64,000 nucleotides of DNA, from NCBI RefSeq assembly GCF_000764225.1, contig NZ_JQED01000040.1:124001-188000 (forward strand). The letters run 5' to 3'. The DNA comes from Colwellia psychrerythraea (GTDB lineage: Bacteria; Pseudomonadota; Gammaproteobacteria; Enterobacterales; Alteromonadaceae). A program made the position numbers and the translations under genes. Below the pieces are notes generated by a model. It did not search any database, was not told the DNA's origin, and saw nothing but the letters and a program-made list of their open reading frames with translations. This document shows positions 60,501 through 64,000 of this stretch, piece by piece; the first letter of the stretch is position 1; the number at the start of each line of letters is the position of its first letter.

Positions 60501-63210
60501 TATCTTTTAATATATTTTCAACCAGTTTGGTTAATACATTTTTAGGACCAAACTCAACAAATACTCGTCCACCATCCGCGTAAATATTGTCAATTTCTTC
60601 GTTAAAGTGCACCGACTCTAAAATATGGTTTTTCAGTGATTTTTTAATCTCAGCGGCTTTATTTGAATGCGCTTTTGCCGTGCCATTTGAATAAACAGGT
60701 ACAAGTGGCTTATTAAATTTAGCGTTATCGATAGCATCACTAAATGGTTTTTGAGCATGGCCCACAAGTGGTGTATGAAACGCGGCTGACACGGGTAATG
60801 GTACAACTTTATAACCTTTGCCTTTGAGAACATCAAGCGCAATGGCTATTTGACTAGTTACACCAGCAACAACGACTTGGTTATTAGAGTTGTAGTTTGC
60901 AATAGAGATATCTTTAATGTCTTTGATGTCTTCAGCTACTTCCGCAGGATTACCCACAACAGCAATCATAGTGCCTGCATCAAAACCTATCGCAGCTTCA
61001 CCTGTAGGCGCTGCCATGGCTTGTCCACGACTGCGTGCTAACATCATGTAATCACTATCACTTAGTACACCAGCAGCCCAAAGTGCGGTTAATTCACCAA
61101 AGCTATGCCCTGCAGTAAAGTCAGCTTTAAAACCGGCATTAGTAAACGCTTTATATAGACCAACACTTAAGGTGCCAATAGCAGGCTGTGCGTGTTGAGT
61201 TAAACGTAACACTTCATCTTGTGCTTTACGGGCATCATCATTAAAGACAGGAATAGGATACGTTGTCGGGCTTAATTGACCTAAACCAGCTTGGCTAAAT
61301 TCACTGTCCATATCGGCAGCAGCTTGCATGACGCTTGGGAAGTTACACGCAAGCTCGCGGCCCATATTCACGTATTGAGAGCCTTGACCAGAGAATAACG
61401 CAACCACTTTACCTGTTGTCGCTAGTCCTGATTTTCGGTAGTAAATGCCAGTAGGGACAGACCATTCTTCACTACCTGATTTCGCTTGAAATTGCTTCAA
61501 CGCACCTTCAATCATTTTAATGGCTTCATCAGCATTTTTTGCCACAAAACCACAACGGGCTAAATCAATCGCAGGTGTTGTTAACGTGTTTTCAACAACT
61601 AAGGCATTAAAGGCGTAAGGTTGGTCATCAGCGTTAACACTTAATTTATTTTTCCACTCCATTAATGCATTAACTAATGCTTTTTCGTCCGTTGCTGTCA
61701 CTAAAACTGTTTGTGGTACGGCATTTAAGCGATACTGGCCTTGTGCTTTTGGTGAGTATTCTTCTAATACCATGTGGTAGTTAGTACCACCAAAACCAAA
61801 CGAACTGATACCTGCGCGACGCGGTAAACCATCTTCACGTGCCATCCAAGGACGTGTTTCGCTATTTAAATACATTGGGCTATTTTCAATGTCTAATGCG
61901 GTATTAGGTTGGTCGATATGAAGTGTTGCTGGTAGCACTTTATGATGAAGCGCTAATACCGCTTTTATCATACCTGCTGCACCTGCGGCTGCTTTAGCGT
62001 GACCGATTTGAGACTTAACAGAGCCTAAAGCGATATGTTGCTTTTGCTCATTATCTTGCGAGAAGTGCTTAACTAAGCCGCCAAATTCTGCAGCATCGCC
62101 AGCTTTTGTGCCTGTACCATGCGCTTCAATCATGCCACAGCTTTTTGGTTCAAACCCAGCATCTTCATAAGCACGTTTTAACGCTTTAGCTTGACCATCT
62201 GGTCGTGGCGCGTAAATTGACTTAAAACGGCCATCGCTTGAAGTACCAATACCTTTAAGCACGGCGTAAACTTTATCACCATCACGCTCAGCATCTTCCA
62301 AACGCTTGAACGCCATCATGCCGATACCTTCACCAATCATCATACCTTTTGAATCATTATCAAATGGGCGGATATCTTCACCTGTGGTAAAAGCAGGTGT
62401 TTTTGAAAATGACATATACATAAATGGTGAATTGTCACAACAAACACCACCAGAGATCATGACTTCAGATCTGTGTTCAAGTAAGTCTGAGATAGCGAGC
62501 TTAATCGCTGCTAAAGAGCCTGCACAAGCCGCATCAACAACACAGTTAGTACCACCAAAATCAAAACGGTTAGCAATACGACCAGAAATAACATTACCTA
62601 ACATGCCAGGGAATGAGTTTTCTTCCCAACCGATATATGCCTTCTTGAACTTTTCAATAATCATAGCGCGATCAGCTTCTTCAACACCTGACGCTTTTAA
62701 TACTTTTTCTAAGACAGGGCCTTGCAAGCGAGACGTTAATGGCGAAATTTGTTTCTGTCCACCACCTACACCTAAGGTAATACCTACTTTATCGCGATCA
62801 TAACCAGAGCCATCACCAATACCTGCATCGTTTAATACTTCACGTGCAACCACTAAAGATAATAACTGAGCGATATCAGTTAACTCTAAAATGTTTGGTG
62901 GTAAACCAAATTCCATTGGGTCGAAGTCAATTTCAGGTAAGAAACCACCACGTTTGCAATAGGTTTTATCAGCCTCTTTAGGATCGCTCGAGTAATAATC
63001 ATCCTTTACCCAGCGATCACTGGGTACCTCTTTAATTGCATCAACTGATTCAAAAATGTTGTCCCAGTAGTTTTCTAAATTCTTAGCATCAGCAAAGATA
63101 GACGCCATGCCAACAATGGCAATAGGACATTCTTGTAAACGTGAGTTAAACGTTTGTTCGTCTTCTTCTTTCGTTACAGGGTTAGTAGATGTGCTTTGTT
63201 TTTTAGCCAT
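54544..63210 (-). CDS. pfaA: PUFA synthase subunit PfaA (KS-MAT-7xACP-KR-DH)
   Basis: 2888 residues from ATG 63210 (MAKKQST), preferred over an ATG at 63243 because it matches the start I recall for Moritella PfaA. Ketosynthase (about 25-480) with Cys229 in DAACAGSLAA; malonyl-CoA acyltransferase (about 600-900) with GHSFGELTAL, Ser703; a charged repetitive linker (EKIVEKIVEVERIVEVEKIV, near 1020); seven acyl carrier proteins (about 1240-1966), each with LGIDSIKRVEIL, whose Ser takes phosphopantetheine; ketoreductase (about 2270-2500) with VSGGAKGVTAHC and SSAAGFYGNPGQSDYS; a C-terminal dehydratase-like hotdog region with NGTLFHGESLQGI. It builds the chain iteratively from malonyl units. Seven ACPs is more than the five of Moritella. 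Confidence 0.95.
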   Translation of the reverse strand: MAKKQSTSTNPVTKEEDEQTFNSRLQECPIAIVGMASIFADAKNLENYWDNIFESVDAIKEVPSDRWVKDDYYSSDPKEADKTYCKRGGFLPEIDFDPMEFGLPPNILELTDIAQLLSLVVAREVLNDAGIGDGSGYDRDKVGITLGVGGGQKQISPLTSRLQGPVLEKVLKASGVEEADRAMIIEKFKKAYIGWEENSFPGMLGNVISGRIANRFDFGGTNCVVDAACAGSLAAIKLAISDLLEHRSEVMISGGVCCDNSPFMYMSFSKTPAFTTGEDIRPFDNDSKGMMIGEGIGMMAFKRLEDAERDGDKVYAVLKGIGTSSDGRFKSIYAPRPDGQAKALKRAYEDAGFEPKSCGMIEAHGTGTKAGDAAEFGGLVKHFSQDNEQKQHIALGSVKSQIGHAKAAAGAAGMIKAVLALHHKVLPATLHIDQPNTALDIENSPMYLNSETRPWMAREDGLPRRAGISSFGFGGTNYHMVLEEYSPKAQGQYRLNAVPQTVLVTATDEKALVNALMEWKNKLSVNADDQPYAFNALVVENTLTTPAIDLARCGFVAKNADEAIKMIEGALKQFQAKSGSEEWSVPTGIYYRKSGLATTGKVVALFSGQGSQYVNMGRELACNFPSVMQAAADMDSEFSQAGLGQLSPTTYPIPVFNDDARKAQDEVLRLTQHAQPAIGTLSVGLYKAFTNAGFKADFTAGHSFGELTALWAAGVLSDSDYMMLARSRGQAMAAPTGEAAIGFDAGTMIAVVGNPAEVAEDIKDIKDISIANYNSNNQVVVAGVTSQIAIALDVLKGKGYKVVPLPVSAAFHTPLVGHAQKPFSDAIDNAKFNKPLVPVYSNGTAKAHSNKAAEIKKSLKNHILESVHFNEEIDNIYADGGRVFVEFGPKNVLTKLVENILKDKEDVVAIAVNANPKKSADMQMRQAAVQMAVLGLELTEIDPYSAVKRPLSAPKMSALAMKLTGASYVSPKTKKAFDDALSDGWTIKQATSVPVAVPEPQVVEKIVEKIVEVERIVEVEKIVYLNSDGSVADGTVANGQAVNNVAANVNSADIANSIERSVSQFVDHQQQLLNVHEQYMQGPKDYAKTFDAVLSSQEAGELPESLDRTLGMYHDFQSETLRVHEQYLNNQTENMAAMLSASENSTEVTANLVKTSPTTTQAPTGKSAVTQAPVVKPTTPVAPTTQPLPAAVSSPVVNAPVVNTSVPTQTVATAVAMSPVAEASITVPVQEPSIELETLDLQKIQTVMMEVVAEKTGYPTEMLELEMDMEADLGIDSIKRVEILGSVQEIIADLPELNPEDLAELRTLGEIVSYMKGKMKSKAQAAAPSASANDSAPALHLVETSAVTAPAIDLTHIQNVMMEVVAEKTGYPTEMLELEMDMEADLGIDSIKRVEILGSVQEIINDLPELNPEDLAELRTLGEIVSYMQSKVSAAPVAAVDSTPATVQTNASSAPAIDLVPVSLSKVQNVMMEVVAEKTGYPTEMLDLEMDMEADLGIDSIKRVEILGAVQETIPDLPELNPEDLAELRTLGEIVTYMQSKVTAAPVALQASAPSVLSNETQNSAPAIDLVPVSLSKVQNVMMEVVAEKTGYPTEMLELEMDMEADLGIDSIKRVEILGAVQETIPDLPELNPEDLAELRTLGEIVTYMQSKVSAAPVSAEASATANENSVSIDLDYIQSVMMTVVAEKTGYPTEMLELAMDMEADLGIDSIKRVEILGAVQETIPDLPELNPEDLAELRTLGEIVSYMQSKVSAAPVVVVDSAPSASANESVQTSVSSAPAIDLDYIQSVMMTVVAEKTGYPTEMLELAMDMEADLGIDSIKRVEILGAVQETIPDLPELNPEDLAELRTLGEIVSYMQSKVAPVADITVTVETSTLANDNAPAIDLDYIQKVMMEVVADKTGYPVEMLELAMDMEADLGIDSIKRVEILGAVQETIPDLPELNPEDLAELRTLGEIVSYMQSKVSPTDPTDPKGTGAKADVSAIDTDNSVEAAVNFQGAPSATVELTALSSVNKIVQDVTGEGKQSGANALVVDDGSGAAVALSAQLIKAGWQVTAIKPNWVVSQSKKAFAKAVNLVEIGTDDKTLDEAQVKDIIEKTAQLDAVIYLQAANTIDAIEYPEAAKQGLMLAFVLAKLSNVKNASKARASFVVVTRQGGTLGFANGDVDSGTQQVKANVKADLVQAGLAGLVKTINHEWNSSQNNGEGSVFCRIVDLSSKLAADKAATIINDELLDLDGSIVEVAHDTDNLSNNIGTRLTLSGVVTDSYALAPSVKGSSTAINSDSVFLVSGGAKGVTAHCVIEIAKQYQAKFILLGRSSFDANEPSWAQGISDEVALKKAAMQALIASGEKPTPVKVTQFVRPVLANREIAQTLTAIKAAGGQAHYAAADVTNSESVIAAVQPISKTLGQVSGIIHGAGVLADKFIEQKTLEEFNAVYTTKIDGLLSLLAATNAENIKHLVLFSSAAGFYGNPGQSDYSIANDILNKTAYRFKAFNPSTQVLSFNWGPWDGGMVTPELKRMFNDRGVYIIPLDAGAKLLVSELAADTNRCAQILVGNDLSKDKSKDTAKDASVKKPQVSRLTTRVNKTLLATNNTFLADHTIGDDKVFPTVCAIAWMSDAAMVAYPAFHYQGLANYKLFKGIIFDGSEATDYVIDMIAQVEGESLVVDTKISSTNEQGKPVFHYGAQLTLVAKAQKEEAPTVELILPETSPEILSETVTASSENADALYTNGTLFHGESLQGIKAILECNEQGLLLRCQVPEVASLKQGEFPISPVNSANEHANIFANDIAYQAMLVWVKKQLGLGSLPSSTDSWTVYRDVSFGENFTLKLTVVKSSGKGKQRGSLVADIEMIDENNRLLSEIKSAKVTASANLNDLFLPKEKHGASA
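57305..59495 (-). repeat. Seven tandem ACP-coding repeats in pfaA
   Basis: Seven copies of a roughly 230-245-base ACP unit, spaced about 300-345 bases apart by Ala/Pro/Ser-rich linkers of unequal length, lie at approximately 57310, 57625, 57955, 58255, 58590, 58915 and 59250 onward. Copies 3-7 share ETIPDLPELNPEDLAELRTL. Copies 1 and 2 have EIIADLP and EIINDLP, so they form a separate, slightly older pair. DNA identity among the copies is high, so the number may vary by recombination. Confidence 0.92.
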
Positions 63211-63273
63211 TATGGTTTCTCTAAAGTTGTTATTTGCTTGCATCTTCGTTATCCGTCTTGGTATCCGATCTTT

Positions 63274-64000
63274 TTAAGTATCAGTGCCATGAAAATCTTG
63301 TGATGACAACGCTGTATTAGCCTCATCTGGACTTTCATTTAATAAACGAAAACGACTTAAAAATTCATTATAATTTCCCGCTAAAATACGGCGGATATGA
63401 AAAGGGGCTTTGGTGAGTACGTAGCTCATGTAGCGGCTAGCAGCTTCACTTTCATTGCCATCGTATATATCGACATATACCCAACCAGACGTTGGATCAT
63501 TGGCGATTAATAAGTGGCGTTTACTCTGTGCTTCTGTAGTATTTTCTGAAAAATAAGGTATTTGGGTTACTTTGACCTGTACGACTTCGTCTTCACTTAA
63601 ATCATTGGCGCGATTTAACACTTCACGCATAGCTTTTGGGGACAATTCTGAAATAAGCTGCTTATGCTCTTGGGTATCTTCTAACAATACTTGTACGGTT
63701 GTCGGCTCTGATGAGTTAGTTGAATCTGCATTATGACTTTCACTATTACCTTCCATGTCAGCGAGTCGTGACACGCCATGACGCTTTAAACATCGCTGCA
63801 AACCCGCTCGCGATACACTGGCATTAATAAATGATTTACAGACAACCAATAATTCATCAAGAGAAAGTAATAAACGAGTTCTTAGTTCAACCACAACATA
63901 CTCTTGTGCTTCACTTAACGTGGTATTGAGCTGTTTTGGCACGTGTGATGCGTCGTCAAGAGATGCGCGTTTACGCCATTTACGGATGGTAGACTCGGAC
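63274..64000 (-). CDS. pfaR: PfaR-like regulator resembling a domesticated IS481-type transposase, 5' end outside window
   Basis: The frame is open to the right edge (through STIRKWRKRASLDDASH), so the gene begins beyond 64000; the GTG at 63942 is internal. The visible 242 codons start with a helix-turn-helix region (TLSEAQEYVVVELRTRLLLS, then VSRAGLQRCLKRHGVSRL) that closely follows IS481-family transposases as I know them. The second half (SKRHLLIANDPTSGWVYVDI, then RRILAGNYNEFLSRF) follows their DDE domain, but the Asp positions appear changed and the part with the last Glu is missing. It lies 63 bases before the pfaA start in the same direction, the place of PfaR, a reported activator of pfa genes. 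Confidence 0.82.
   Translation of the reverse strand, partial: SESTIRKWRKRASLDDASHVPKQLNTTLSEAQEYVVVELRTRLLLSLDELLVVCKSFINASVSRAGLQRCLKRHGVSRLADMEGNSESHNADSTNSSEPTTVQVLLEDTQEHKQLISELSPKAMREVLNRANDLSEDEVVQVKVTQIPYFSENTTEAQSKRHLLIANDPTSGWVYVDIYDGNESEAASRYMSYVLTKAPFHIRRILAGNYNEFLSRFRLLNESPDEANTALSSQDFHGTDT

Noticed and set aside
54544..63243. ATG 63243 as the start of pfaA
   Set aside because: The extra 11 residues are unlike the PfaA start I recall; the ATG at 63210 gives the familiar MAKK beginning.
63274..63942. pfaR taken as a complete 222-residue gene starting at GTG 63942
   Set aside because: The frame continues without a stop to the window edge and codes for more of the same helix-turn-helix region.
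63274..64000. An active insertion sequence at the right edge
   Set aside because: Catalytic Asp positions look lost, the DDE domain is cut short, and no terminal inverted repeats are seen on the left side.

Overview
The window (64 kb, AT-rich) looks like chromosomal DNA of a marine, probably cold-adapted gammaproteobacterium of the Colwellia/Moritella/Shewanella group. The reasons are the complete pfaA-B-C-D long-chain polyunsaturated fatty acid (PUFA) synthase cluster, the ppsA/ppsR/aroH and pheS-pheT-ihfA neighbourhoods typical of gammaproteobacteria, several large c-di-GMP proteins, and low-GC codon use. The PfaA sequence, including its probable MAKK start, resembles what I remember of the DHA-type PfaA of Moritella marina. 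No database search was run, so the genus is an inference.

Layout. 1-4512 (+): end of a DUF4381 gene followed by a tightly overlapping batA-batB-batC-batD set (von Willebrand A, TPR and BatD proteins). 4656-8383 (-): ihfA, pheT, pheS. 8802-12372 (-): a small membrane protein and a large YdiJ-type FAD/Fe-S dehydrogenase. 12860-18091 (+): an accessory operon whose core genes overlap: YHS protein, membrane protein, two ATP-grasp proteins, MFS transporter, DinB-like protein and NRDE/TANGO2-like protein. It is followed by a structured 3' region and a terminator. 18395-23316: ppsA (-) divergent from ppsR and aroH (+). 23404-30428: LMW tyrosine phosphatase, a CBS-PAS-GGDEF-EAL protein, YbaK, an M28 aminopeptidase lipoprotein and three small genes. 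30535-34155 (-): a multi-PAS/GAF GGDEF-EAL membrane protein. 34447-36877 (+): thiopurine methyltransferase, a second DinB-like protein and an unknown protein. 37037-43537 (+): a 2166-residue repeat adhesin that continues past a GlyGly-CTERM-like motif into an outer-membrane beta-barrel. 43703-64000 (-): the PUFA operon pfaR-pfaA-pfaB-pfaC-pfaD plus a small unknown last gene.

How the genes work together. PfaA (KS, MAT, seven tandem ACPs, KR, DH-like), PfaB (AT), PfaC (KS, chain-length factor, two FabA-type dehydratases) and PfaD (FMN enoyl reductase) form the whole anaerobic PUFA synthase except the phosphopantetheinyl transferase PfaE, which is not in the window. PfaR, upstream of pfaA, reads like a domesticated IS481-type transposase that has lost catalytic acidic residues. 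PpsR controls PEP synthase (PpsA), which supplies PEP for the adjacent DAHP synthase.

The best candidates for undescribed biology are (i) the double ATP-grasp/MFS/DinB/NRDE operon, which has the makings of a small peptide-like metabolite system, (ii) the adhesin-GlyGly-CTERM-barrel fusion with an internal ribosome-binding site, (iii) PfaR as a captured transposase, and (iv) structured intergenic elements at 18120-18198 and 45728-45811.
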